Notes under the pieces: model-generated
What the model saw: the letters and a program-made list of their open reading frames with translations, nothing else
What the model was told of the DNA's origin: nothing
The model's database searches: none
Assembly: GCA_024226735.1 (NCBI GenBank)
Contig: JAAELL010000602.1
Span: forward strand, 46,186 to 110,185
DNA: 64,000 nucleotides
Source of the DNA: a bacterium
GTDB lineage: Bacteria > Planctomycetota > UBA1135 > GCA-002686595
Direction of reading: 5' to 3'
Shown here: positions 52,785 to 61,257 of the stretch, one piece after another
Numbering within the stretch: position 1 is the first letter of the stretch
Layout of the letters: the number at the start of each line of letters is the position of its first letter
Translations under genes and position numbers: made by a program

Positions 52785-55784
52785 CTAAATCTTCTCCTTG
52801 TACTTCTTCTGGTGCTCGCGGCGCGCCTGTTGCACCCACTTGTCCGCGCGGATGCGGTCGACGGAGACGTCGATCTTCTCGGCGAGCTCGTCGAGGTCGG
52901 CCGAGTACTCGGTGATCTGGCGGAAGGACGTGACGCCGGCTTTGTTGAGCGTCTTCGCGTACGACGGACCGATTCCGTTGAGGAGCTGCAGGTCGTCGAC
53001 GACTTTCTTCGCCCGCTTCGGCGCGGCCTTGGGCTTCGCCTTGGCCTTGGTGACCGTCTTGGGCGCGGTCTTCGTCTTCACGGCCGTGCCGCCGCCAGAC
53101 TTCGTGGCCGGCTTGGACGTCGCCTTGGCCGGTGCCTTCGGGCTCGCTTTCGACGCCGTCTTGGCAGCGGGCTTCGACGGCGTACGGACGGGCTCCTTCG
53201 CCTTCTTGCGCGCGACGTCCGCCGCCTTGCGCGGAGCGGGCTTGAGCGTCTTGACCGGCTCGTGTCCGTTCGTCTTGGTCGTTCCGTTCGGCTCGGCGTT
53301 TCCGGGCTTCCGCTCCGCCGCACCCGGCGGGGCGGCGGCCGCCGCCTCGAGGTCGCGCGACATGCGCTTCAGTTCGCCGTCGCGCTTGCGCACTTCGACC
53401 TCGGCCTCGCGCTGCTTGCGCACGGCATCCGAGAGCTTGACCTGTGCGCTCTTGAGCTCGGTCGACAGCTCCTTGAGCCGGGTCTCGAGCGAGTGTGAGC
53501 GCTGTCCGCCCGTCTTGAGGTCTGAGTTGAGCGCGGCGATCTGCTTGCGGTAGCCCCCGATCTCGGCCTTGCTCGCATCGATCCGCTGCTGAGCGACCTC
53601 GATCTTCACGTCGCGCGTGTCGGTGTCCTTGCTGCTCTTCTCGAGCCGGCGCGAGAGCGACGTCACCTGCTTTTTCGTCTCGCGCAGCTCACGCGCCCGC
53701 TCCTCGAGCTGGGCGATGCGCTGCTGGTACTTGGCCTGGTCCTTGCCGGTCTTCTTCTCGAGCTGTGCGTGGCGTTCTTGCGACTGGACGATCTCGGCTT
53801 CGCGCGCGTCGAGCTGCTCGGGGAGCGGCTGGAGCGTCGCCAGGACCGCCTTGAGCTGCTCGATCTCCTGCTGACGTGACTGGTCGAGGTCGCGCAGAGC
53901 GCCCTTGGTCTTGGCGAGGTCTTGTTCGGCCTTGCCGATCTGATCGGGAAGGATCGCCAGGGCACTGACCTGCTCGCGCAACGTCCCGACCTCTTCCTTC
54001 TTGCGCTCGGCGAGCTCGCGGTGCTGGCGCTGGGCCTCGGCGAGCTGCTTGTCGCGCTCGGCGAGCTGTTGCGGCACCGGATCGAGCTTGACGAGCCGCT
54101 CGTGCAGGCTGCGCGTCTCGCTCTTGGCGTGATCGTCGAGCTCCTTGTAGCGCTTTTCGAGGATGCGCAGCTCGCCCTCGCGCTCGGCGAGTCGGATCTG
54201 CACGGGCTCGAGCTCTCCGACGCGCGTGCGCAACGTGTCGATCTCCTTGCTCGTGTCCTCGGAGACTCGCTCGAGTCGTTCCTCGGTCACGCGCAACTGC
54301 GCCTCGCGCTTGGCGAGCTGCGACGGAGCCGGCTCGAGCTCGGCGACGCGCGCGCGCAGGGTCTCGATCTCCTGCTTGGCGAGCGCCGTCTCGCGCGTCA
54401 GGCGCTCCTCGGTCGAGGCGAGCTGCTTGCTGCGCTTGGCGAGTTGATCGGGCACCGGGTCGAGCTCGGCGACGCGCCCGCGCAGGCTCGCGATCTCGGC
54501 TTCGGTCGACGTCGCCAACTCCTCGTGCCGCACCTTCATCTGGCGCAGCTCTTCGTCGCGCTCCGCGAGGCGGCCCGGGAGCGGCGCGAGCTCGCGCGCG
54601 CGCGTCTCGAGCCGCGTGATCTCCTCCTGCGAGCTCGTGACGAGCGCCTCGTAGCGTTCGATCGACACGCGCAGCTGCTCCTCGCGCGCCGCGAGCTGCT
54701 CGGGCACGGGCTCGAGCTCCTCGACGCGGCCCTTGAGCTCGTCGATCTCCTGCTCCGTGCGCGCCACGTATTGATCGTGTTCGCCACACAGCCGGGCGAC
54801 CTTCTGCTCGTGCCGCTGCTTCGCCTCGGCGAACTGGACTTCGCGCTCGGCGAGCTGGGTCGTGAGCTCGCTGTCCGAGCTGGAGACGAGTGCCTCGTAG
54901 CGCTCGACGGCTGTGCTCTGCTCCTGCTCCCGCTCGAGGCGCAGCTGCTCGAGCGCCTCCGCGTGCTCGGTGCGCGCCTGCTCCGCCTGCGCCTCGCTCT
55001 CGGCGAGTCCGGTCGAGAGCCGCGCGAGCTCGGCCATGCTCGTCTCGAGCTCGTCCGCGTGCTGCGTGGCCTCCTGGGTGGCGGCCTCGCGCTCCGCCTT
55101 CAGCTGCACGAGCGTCGACTCGAGTTGCTCGAGGCGCGCCGGGTACGGCTCGAGGTCGCGGATGCGCTCCTCCAGGCCCTCCGTCGTGACTTGCTTGCTC
55201 TCGACGAGCTGCTCGAAGCGCTCTTCCCACTCGCGGATCTGGCGATCGCGCTGGGCGATCTCCTTCTCGTAGCCCGTCGTCTCCTCCTCGAGTTGAGCGG
55301 TGAGCTCTTTCGCGCGCCCCATGCTCTTCTCGAAGTCGGTGGCGAGCGTGTCGCGCTCCGTGCTGACCTCCTTGAAGACCGCCGACTTGCGCGTCGACTC
55401 GCTCTGTGCCGACGACAGCTCCTCGTCGAGCTTGCGCATCGTCACGTGCATCTCCTCGACCATCGCCGACTTCTCGCGCAGGTCCCTCTCCAGCGATGCG
55501 CGCGAGCGGCCCTCGTCGTTGATCGCGCCCTCGAGCGTGGCGATCCTCGACAGGTGCCCGTCGAACTCCGCCTTCAGCGCCTTCGACTCGACGTTGTTCT
55601 TGTTCAGCGCGGCGACGGCGGCGTCGCGGTCGCTCTCCGCGAGGCGCGCCATGTTCTCCCAGCGGAACTGCTGCTCGCGTTGGTTCTTCCGGGTCTGACC
55701 GCTCTTGATCACCATCCCGGAGAAGAAGCCGATGATGCCGGCGCCGATTCCGACGAGGATGAAGTTGAAGAAGGTGGGTTCCAT
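52785..55784 (-). CDS. Giant membrane-anchored coiled-coil protein with 42-residue repeats and C-terminal HhH domain
   Basis: 999 aa from the ATG at 55784. N-terminal membrane helix (FILVGIGAGIIGFFSGMVI), then coiled coil to about residue 830. Between about 357 and 692 an exact 42-residue period is visible: the Pro of ELEPVPEQLAxRE falls at 359, 401, 443, 485, 527, 569 and 653 (Ile at 611). A Lys/Ala/Pro-rich stretch (about 850-925, AAKTASKASPKAPAKATSKP-like) leads to a C-terminal helix-hairpin-helix domain (LLNGIGPSYAKTLNKAGVTS, RIRADKWVQQA), a fold that often binds nucleic acid. A membrane-to-nucleoid tether is conceivable. It shares its plan and ELEP turns with the protein at 42524-44476. 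Confidence 0.85.
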   Translation of the reverse strand: MEPTFFNFILVGIGAGIIGFFSGMVIKSGQTRKNQREQQFRWENMARLAESDRDAAVAALNKNNVESKALKAEFDGHLSRIATLEGAINDEGRSRASLERDLREKSAMVEEMHVTMRKLDEELSSAQSESTRKSAVFKEVSTERDTLATDFEKSMGRAKELTAQLEEETTGYEKEIAQRDRQIREWEERFEQLVESKQVTTEGLEERIRDLEPYPARLEQLESTLVQLKAEREAATQEATQHADELETSMAELARLSTGLAESEAQAEQARTEHAEALEQLRLEREQEQSTAVERYEALVSSSDSELTTQLAEREVQFAEAKQRHEQKVARLCGEHDQYVARTEQEIDELKGRVEELEPVPEQLAAREEQLRVSIERYEALVTSSQEEITRLETRARELAPLPGRLAERDEELRQMKVRHEELATSTEAEIASLRGRVAELDPVPDQLAKRSKQLASTEERLTRETALAKQEIETLRARVAELEPAPSQLAKREAQLRVTEERLERVSEDTSKEIDTLRTRVGELEPVQIRLAEREGELRILEKRYKELDDHAKSETRSLHERLVKLDPVPQQLAERDKQLAEAQRQHRELAERKKEEVGTLREQVSALAILPDQIGKAEQDLAKTKGALRDLDQSRQQEIEQLKAVLATLQPLPEQLDAREAEIVQSQERHAQLEKKTGKDQAKYQQRIAQLEERARELRETKKQVTSLSRRLEKSSKDTDTRDVKIEVAQQRIDASKAEIGGYRKQIAALNSDLKTGGQRSHSLETRLKELSTELKSAQVKLSDAVRKQREAEVEVRKRDGELKRMSRDLEAAAAAPPGAAERKPGNAEPNGTTKTNGHEPVKTLKPAPRKAADVARKKAKEPVRTPSKPAAKTASKASPKAPAKATSKPATKSGGGTAVKTKTAPKTVTKAKAKPKAAPKRAKKVVDDLQLLNGIGPSYAKTLNKAGVTSFRQITEYSADLDELAEKIDVSVDRIRADKWVQQARREHQKKYKEKI
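53709..54716 (-). repeat. Eight 126-bp (42-codon) coding repeats
   Basis: The repeats within the coiled coil have an invariant length of 126 bp with diverged sequence. Six heptads per unit; each begins near (E/K)L(E/D)PxPxQLAxRE. Confidence 0.85.
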
Positions 55785-56052
55785 TTCAAGTCGGATGCGA
55801 GACGTCGAAGAGGAGAATGACGGCCGGATTCTAGCGAATCGGAAACGCCGTTTCGCGCGTCGCGTCGACGTGATCGAGCGCGCGTCTTCCACAGCGAGTG
55901 AACAACCTGTGCACAAAATGGAAGGACTTACAGCTCGCTCGACTGGCTTGCGGACCGCAATTCGCATTGAATCTGCTTGACTCTGCTCGGACGTGCTCGC
56001 GGAGCACGTAGCGAGTGACGATCGAGGCGACGAAGAATGCGACGAGGCGTTC

Positions 56053-56553
56053 ATGAGCCCAACGAACCCGATGAACCGAAGACGTGGTGTGGCGATCTGG
56101 AAGTTGCTGGCCGGCGTCGCGTGCGTGTTGATCGCGGCCCTCTGCATGCTCGTCGCGCGCTCGCGCGTCGCGCCGGAGCTCGGTCTCGAGGGCGGCGCCC
56201 TGCGCCCGTGCCCCGACTCGCCGAACTGCGTGTCGAGTCTGGCGACCGACGACGGGCATCGCGTCGAGCCGATGTGGCGCGGCGACGACACTCTCGAGCG
56301 GGCGTGGATGCGCCTCGAGAGCACCGTGCGCGGGCGCCTGCGCACCAACGTCGTCGAGCGGCGCGCCGACTATCTCTGGGCCGAGTTCTCGAGCTCGCTC
56401 CTCGGCTTCGTCGATGACGTCGAGTTCCACCTGGATCGTGGGAAAAGGGTGATTCATGTCCGGAGTGCTTCGCGTGTAGGGCACTCGAACCTGGGCGCGA
56501 ACCGCAAGCGCGTCGAGGCACTGCGTGCGGAGCTGGAGGCGGCGCTGCGGTGA
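56053..56553 (+). CDS. DUF1499 family membrane-anchored protein
   Basis: 166 aa from the ATG at 56053. N-terminal membrane helix (WKLLAGVACVLIAALCMLVA) and the DUF1499 hallmark CPDSPNCVSS, then YLWAEFSSSLLGFVDDVEFHL and RSASRVGHSNLGANRKRVE. Family members are small exported or anchored proteins of unknown biochemical role. The stop overlaps the GTG start of hrpB by 4 nt. Confidence 0.9.
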   Translation: MSPTNPMNRRRGVAIWKLLAGVACVLIAALCMLVARSRVAPELGLEGGALRPCPDSPNCVSSLATDDGHRVEPMWRGDDTLERAWMRLESTVRGRLRTNVVERRADYLWAEFSSSLLGFVDDVEFHLDRGKRVIHVRSASRVGHSNLGANRKRVEALRAELEAALR

Positions 56554-59060
56554 GCGTGGGCGCACTCCCGGTCGATGCGGTCCTCCCGGAGGTCGTGGCC
56601 GCCCTCGCCGCGCACCCCGCGTGCGTGCTCGTCGCGCCGACCGGTGCCGGCAAGACCACCCGGCTGCCCCCGGCGCTCGACGACGCTGGACTGGGCCCGG
56701 TCGTCGTGCTGGAGCCGCGGCGGATCGCGGCGCGTGCGGCGGCGCGGCGCGTCGCGGCAGAACGCACGGTCGCGCTCGGTAGGGAGGTCGGCTACCACGT
56801 GCGCTTCGACCGCAAGACGTCGGCGGACACGCGCATCGCGTTCGTGACGGACGGGATCTTCGTGCGTCGGATTCAGGAGGACCCCTTCTTGGATGGGGTG
56901 GGCTGCGTCGTCCTGGACGAGTTTCACGAGCGCAGCCTGGACGTCGATCTCGCCCTGGCGATGGTGCGCCGGGTGCAGGGCGAAGCGCGCGAGGATCTGC
57001 GCCTGGTCGTCACGTCCGCGACCCTCGATGCGGACGCGGTCGCGGCGCATCTCGGTGGCGCGCCGATCGTGCGCTCGGAGGGGCGCCTCTTTCCGGTGGC
57101 CGAGGAGTATCTGCCGGCGCGTCCGAGCGAGCGGCCCGACGGTCACGTCGCCCGTGGAGTGCGGCGAGCGCTCGAGGAGACCTCCGGGGGTCTGCTCGTC
57201 TTTCTGCCCGGCGTCGGCGAGATCCGCCGCGCGCACGCGGCGCTCGAGGGGACTGCGCGCGCGGGCGACCTCGAGCTCCTGGAGCTGTACGGCGATCTCG
57301 CGCCGGAGGCCCAAGACGCCGCGCTCGCCCCCGGCTGCCGGCGCAAGATCGTGCTCGCGACGAACGTCGCCGAGTCTTCGGTCACGGTCCCGGGCGTGAC
57401 CGGCGTGGTCGACACCGGCCTCGCGCGCACGCTGCAGCATGATGCGGCCGTCGGTTTGGACCGGCTCACGCTCGGCCGCATCTCGCTCGCGTCGGCCGAG
57501 CAGCGCAAGGGCCGCGCCGGGCGCGAGGCGCCGGGTATCTGCGTGCGGCTGTGGAGCGCGATCGACCAGCGCACGCTCACGCCGTTCGACGAGCCGGAGA
57601 TCAAGCGCGCCGATTTAGCCGGGGCCGTGCTGCAGCTGCTCGCGTGGGGGGAGCGTGACCTGAGCGCTTTTCCCTGGTACGAGCCGCCGCGTCCCGACGC
57701 GCTCGCGCGCGCGTTCGAGCTGCTGACGCGGCTCGGCGCCGCGGCGGATGGAGCGCCGACCGAGCTCGGCCACAGGCTCGCGCGTCTGCCGGTCCATCCG
57801 CGCCTTGGCTGCCTTCTGATCGAAGGAGAACGTCGCGGCGATCTCGAACGTGCCGCGCTGGCGGCGGCCGTCCTGTCCGACCGCGATCCGTGGCGCCGTT
57901 CCGCGGGTCGCGAGCCGACGCGCCGCGTGTCCGATTCCGACGTGCTCGACCGCGTGCGTGCGCTCGAGGCCTTCGCCCGCGGCGGTGCTGGTGCAGCGCC
58001 CGAGCTGGCACCCGGTGGCGCCCGCGCGTGCCTGGCGGCGGCGCGCCAGCTCGAACGCACGCTGCGCAAGGGGCGGGGGGCCGGCGCGGCGGACGCCGCG
58101 GACGACGCGCTGCTGCGCTCGTTGCTCGCGGCGTTTCCCGACCGCCTGACCCGCCGGCGCCGCGACGACCCGCGGCGCGGGGTCATGGTCGGCGGGCGCG
58201 GCGTCCGACTCGCGCCGCAGTGCGCGGTGACCGAGCCGGAGCTGTTCCTGTCCGTCGAGCTCGATGCCGGCCGTGGCGAGGCGCTCGTGCGCCAGGCATC
58301 GGCCGTCGAGCGCGAATGGGTCGACGGGGGCAGGACGCGGACGGTGATCGAGTGCGTGTTCGATCCCGCGCGCGAGCGCGTGGTCGGCAAGAAGCGCGTG
58401 CGGCTCGGGGAGCTCGTGATCGAGGAGAGCGACGTGCCGGCCAACGACGCGGCCGAGGTCGAGCGCGTCCTCGCCGCCGCGGCGCGCGTCGATCCCGAGC
58501 GCGCCCTCGACCTGGGGCGCGACGATGTGCAGACGCTGTTCGCCAGGATCACCTGCCTGCGCGAGTGGATGCCCGAGCTCGAGCTCCCTGCGTTCGAGGC
58601 GACCGAGCTCGCCGCGCTCGCCGGCGATCTCGCCCTTGGCTGCCGTTCGTTCGCCGATTTGCGCAAGGCGCCGCTCGCCGCAGCGGTCAAGGCGCGGCTC
58701 GACCGCAGGCAGCTCGCCGCGCTCGATCGCGAGGCGCCCGAACGCATCGCCGTGCCGAGCGGGAGCAAGATCCGCATCGCGTACGAGAGTGGACGTCCGC
58801 CGGTCCTCGCCGCGCGCATCCAGGAGCTGTTCGGCATGGCCGCTACGCCGCGCGTCGCCGCCGGCCGCGTGCCGGTGCTCCTGCACCTGCTCGCCCCGAA
58901 CGGCCGGCCGCAGCAGGTGACCGAGGACCTCGCGAGCTTCTGGAGTGGCGCGTACTTCGAGGTGCGCAAGGAGCTGCGCCGGCGCTACCCCAAGCACGCC
59001 TGGCCGGAGGATCCGACCCAGGCGGTCGCGCGGCGGCGGCCGGGGCGGAGGCGACGATGA
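56550..59060 (+). CDS. hrpB: ATP-dependent helicase HrpB
   Basis: 836 aa DEAH-box helicase, GTG start overlapping the DUF1499 stop. Walker A APTGAGKTTRLP, motif Ia EPRRIAARAAARRV, DEAH-type motif II as DEFH (the HrpB form), SAT motif as TSATLDADAV, motif V TNVAESSVTVPGV and motif VI QRKGRAGREAPG. The C-terminal HrpB domain (RFDRLTRRR-like, EEFPDHVSGGR-like region, here about 520-830) is full length. Likely an RNA helicase; the physiological role in bacteria is not settled. Confidence 0.93.
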   Translation: MSVGALPVDAVLPEVVAALAAHPACVLVAPTGAGKTTRLPPALDDAGLGPVVVLEPRRIAARAAARRVAAERTVALGREVGYHVRFDRKTSADTRIAFVTDGIFVRRIQEDPFLDGVGCVVLDEFHERSLDVDLALAMVRRVQGEAREDLRLVVTSATLDADAVAAHLGGAPIVRSEGRLFPVAEEYLPARPSERPDGHVARGVRRALEETSGGLLVFLPGVGEIRRAHAALEGTARAGDLELLELYGDLAPEAQDAALAPGCRRKIVLATNVAESSVTVPGVTGVVDTGLARTLQHDAAVGLDRLTLGRISLASAEQRKGRAGREAPGICVRLWSAIDQRTLTPFDEPEIKRADLAGAVLQLLAWGERDLSAFPWYEPPRPDALARAFELLTRLGAAADGAPTELGHRLARLPVHPRLGCLLIEGERRGDLERAALAAAVLSDRDPWRRSAGREPTRRVSDSDVLDRVRALEAFARGGAGAAPELAPGGARACLAAARQLERTLRKGRGAGAADAADDALLRSLLAAFPDRLTRRRRDDPRRGVMVGGRGVRLAPQCAVTEPELFLSVELDAGRGEALVRQASAVEREWVDGGRTRTVIECVFDPARERVVGKKRVRLGELVIEESDVPANDAAEVERVLAAAARVDPERALDLGRDDVQTLFARITCLREWMPELELPAFEATELAALAGDLALGCRSFADLRKAPLAAAVKARLDRRQLAALDREAPERIAVPSGSKIRIAYESGRPPVLAARIQELFGMAATPRVAAGRVPVLLHLLAPNGRPQQVTEDLASFWSGAYFEVRKELRRRYPKHAWPEDPTQAVARRRPGRRRR

Positions 59061-60547
59061 CGGCGCCCCGCATCTCGAGCGCGGTCCTCTTGACCCGCGG
59101 CACCGGCGAGGACTACGAGATCTACCTCGTGCGTCGCGCGCCGTCGCTGCGCTTCTTCGGGGGCTATTGGGCGCTGCCGGGCGGTGTCGTCGACCCGGTC
59201 GACCACGACGGCGAGGAGCGGATCGACGAGGACGACACGCACCGGCGCTGCGCGGCGCGCGAGCTCTTCGAGGAGACGGGCGTGCTCCCGGCGCCTCTCG
59301 CCGCGGCGCTCGGCGATCGTGAGCGCCGCACGCTGAGGTCGCAGCTGCTCACCGGGGGCGATCCGGCGCCGTTCCGCGCGCTGCTCGACGCGCACCCGGC
59401 CGCGACGGACGAGCTCGTTCCATTCGCGCGGCTGACGACGCCGCCCTTCGCTCCACTGCGCTACCGCACCCGCTTCCTGCACTTCACGCTGCCGCCGGGC
59501 GAGGAGCCGACGATCATCTCCGGGGAACTGACGGCGGGCCGCTTCGGGCGTCCCGGCGAGCTCGTCGACGCCTGGATCGCGGGCGAGGAGCTGATCGTCC
59601 CGCCAGCGGTCGGCTTTCTGCGCCGCATGCGCGGCCGCACGCTCGACGCGTTCCTGGGCGAGATCGATGGCGTTTGCCGCGACTACGAGGCTGGCACGCT
59701 GGCGGAGGTGCGCAACACGCCCGGCGTCTGGATGGTGCCGCTCGAGACGCCGACGATCCCGCCGGCGACGACGACCAACTGCTACGTCGTTGGCCACGGC
59801 CGGCTCTTCGTCGTCGACCCGGCGACGTACGATGCCGCCGAGCGCCGTCGCCTGTTCGACTTCCTCGACTTGCGGCGAGACGAAGGGCGCACGCTGGCCG
59901 GTGTCCTCGCGACCCACCACCACCCCGATCACGTCGGATCGATCAACGCGGTCGCCGCACGCTACGGGCTGCCGGTGTTCGCGCATCCGCGGACGCTCGA
60001 GCGGCTGCCCGCGGGCTTCGACGACGGCCGTCCGCTGCGCGACGGCGATGCGCTCGAGCTCGGCGAGGCGCCCGACGGAACGCTCGGTTGGAGACTGACG
60101 GCGTACCACACACCCGGGCACGACCAGGGTCATCTCGTCTTCGTCGAGAGTCGCTACGGCGCCGCGATCGTGGGCGATCTGTGCTCGACCGTGTCCACGA
60201 TCGTCATCGATCCGCCCGAGGGACACATGGCGACGTACCTTGCGAGCCTCGAGCGGATGCGCCACGTGCCGATGGGCGTGCTCTATCCGGCGCACGGTTC
60301 GGCGCACCGCGACGGGCACGAGCTCCTCGCGCAGTACCTCGAGCACCGCGCCGGGCGTGAGCGCAAGCTACTGGCCGCCCTGTCGGACGTCGCGCGCGGA
60401 GACGCGGAGCTTCTGTCCAAAGTCTACGACGACGTTCGCGAGTCGATCCTGCCGCTCGCGGCACGCTCGCTTGCGGCGGGGCTCGAGAAGCTCGAGGCCG
60501 AGGGACGGGCGCGCCGGATCGCGACCGGCTGGATCAGCGCCGACTGA
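59057..60547 (+). CDS. Nudix hydrolase - metallo-beta-lactamase fusion
   Basis: 496 aa from the ATG at 59057 (ATGA overlap with hrpB). N-terminal Nudix domain (about 1-215) with the ALPGGVVDP start and RRCAARELFEETGV of the Nudix box; the spacing between the G and REL parts is longer than in the standard box, as in the NUDT19-like group. C-terminal MBL domain (about 225-490) with ATHHHPDHVGSI (HxHxDH), YHTPGHDQGHLVF and YPAHGS, closest in style to LACTB2-like hydrolases or nucleases. Coupling to a helicase gene hints at RNA or nucleotide metabolism; the substrate is unknown. Confidence 0.87.
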   Translation: MTAPRISSAVLLTRGTGEDYEIYLVRRAPSLRFFGGYWALPGGVVDPVDHDGEERIDEDDTHRRCAARELFEETGVLPAPLAAALGDRERRTLRSQLLTGGDPAPFRALLDAHPAATDELVPFARLTTPPFAPLRYRTRFLHFTLPPGEEPTIISGELTAGRFGRPGELVDAWIAGEELIVPPAVGFLRRMRGRTLDAFLGEIDGVCRDYEAGTLAEVRNTPGVWMVPLETPTIPPATTTNCYVVGHGRLFVVDPATYDAAERRRLFDFLDLRRDEGRTLAGVLATHHHPDHVGSINAVAARYGLPVFAHPRTLERLPAGFDDGRPLRDGDALELGEAPDGTLGWRLTAYHTPGHDQGHLVFVESRYGAAIVGDLCSTVSTIVIDPPEGHMATYLASLERMRHVPMGVLYPAHGSAHRDGHELLAQYLEHRAGRERKLLAALSDVARGDAELLSKVYDDVRESILPLAARSLAAGLEKLEAEGRARRIATGWISAD

Positions 60548-60935
60548 GCGCCGCGAGCTCGATGTCCGCTGCCGGGCCGTCCCCGCCGGGCTGGGCGTCC
60601 TCGCCCAGGCAGATCAGATTGAGACGGTCGCCGCCGCTGGGGGCGACGTAGAGGTAGTCGTTGCCCCAGGGGTCGCGCGGGAGCTCGGGCCGGGGCTCGG
60701 TTCGCGGATAGATGGCTCCCGGCTGAACGAGATCGCTCAGCGCGCTCGGGTACTTGCCCTTGTCGCCCGCGTACTGCTTGAGGCCGAGCTCGATGTGGCG
60801 CAGGTCGCGGCGAATCTGGCTCGTTGCGTCGGTCTGGGACGGGCCGCCGCTGCAGCTCGCCAGGAGGGCGCACGCTCCCGCAAAGAGGAGCCGCGCGAGG
60901 GGTGCACGGGTTTCGCTTCGGGGAGTGTTTCGCAT
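60534..60935 (-). CDS. GspG-like pseudopilin fold on a lipoprotein
   Basis: 133 aa from the ATG at 60935. Lipoprotein signal with lipobox LLASC and no prepilin peptidase site. The mature part (RHIELGLKQYAGDKGKYPSA, LPRDPWGNDYLYV, ICLGEDAQPGGDGPAADI) is the globular domain of the type II secretion major pseudopilin GspG, including the calcium-loop-like end. It should sit on the membrane as a lipoprotein rather than in a pseudopilus. It converges on the Nudix-MBL gene with a 14-nt overlap. No other secretion gene is near. Confidence 0.75.
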   Translation of the reverse strand: MRNTPRSETRAPLARLLFAGACALLASCSGGPSQTDATSQIRRDLRHIELGLKQYAGDKGKYPSALSDLVQPGAIYPRTEPRPELPRDPWGNDYLYVAPSGGDRLNLICLGEDAQPGGDGPAADIELAALSRR

Positions 60936-61257
60936 GACGCAGCCGTAGACGCGCCGTGCAGCCCGCTCTTCCGGCCTTTTCAGGAATCGCGACCTCGCCT
61001 GCGCGAGTGGTGGATTTGGAGACCTCGCGCTTTTTTGCGTGCGCTTTCGCAAGTGCGCACGTTCTGAGACGTGACGTGGGAGGGCCCACGATCACCGCTG
61101 CCCCGAACGGGGCAAGCCCGCCGCGCCCACACCCGCCACCACCGGCGCCTGCTCCCTGACGGGAGATCGGTGAAGCGCGAATACGACGACAACCCGCGGC
61201 GGCTCCGTGGACCTCGGGTCCTTCAGCACCTTCCGCCACACGAAGAGCGAGATATAG
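60936..61257. other. Divergent intergenic region with small hairpins
   Basis: 322 nt between the GspG-like lipoprotein and the large secreted protein. It contains GCCCCGAACGGGGC (61100-61113, perfect palindrome) and CTCCC-TGAC-GGGAG (61152-61165, read from CTCCCTGACGGGAG), plus a pair GTGCGC/GCGCAC near 61035-61060. Both promoters must be here; I cannot place them. No coding signal that I trust. Confidence 0.4.
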
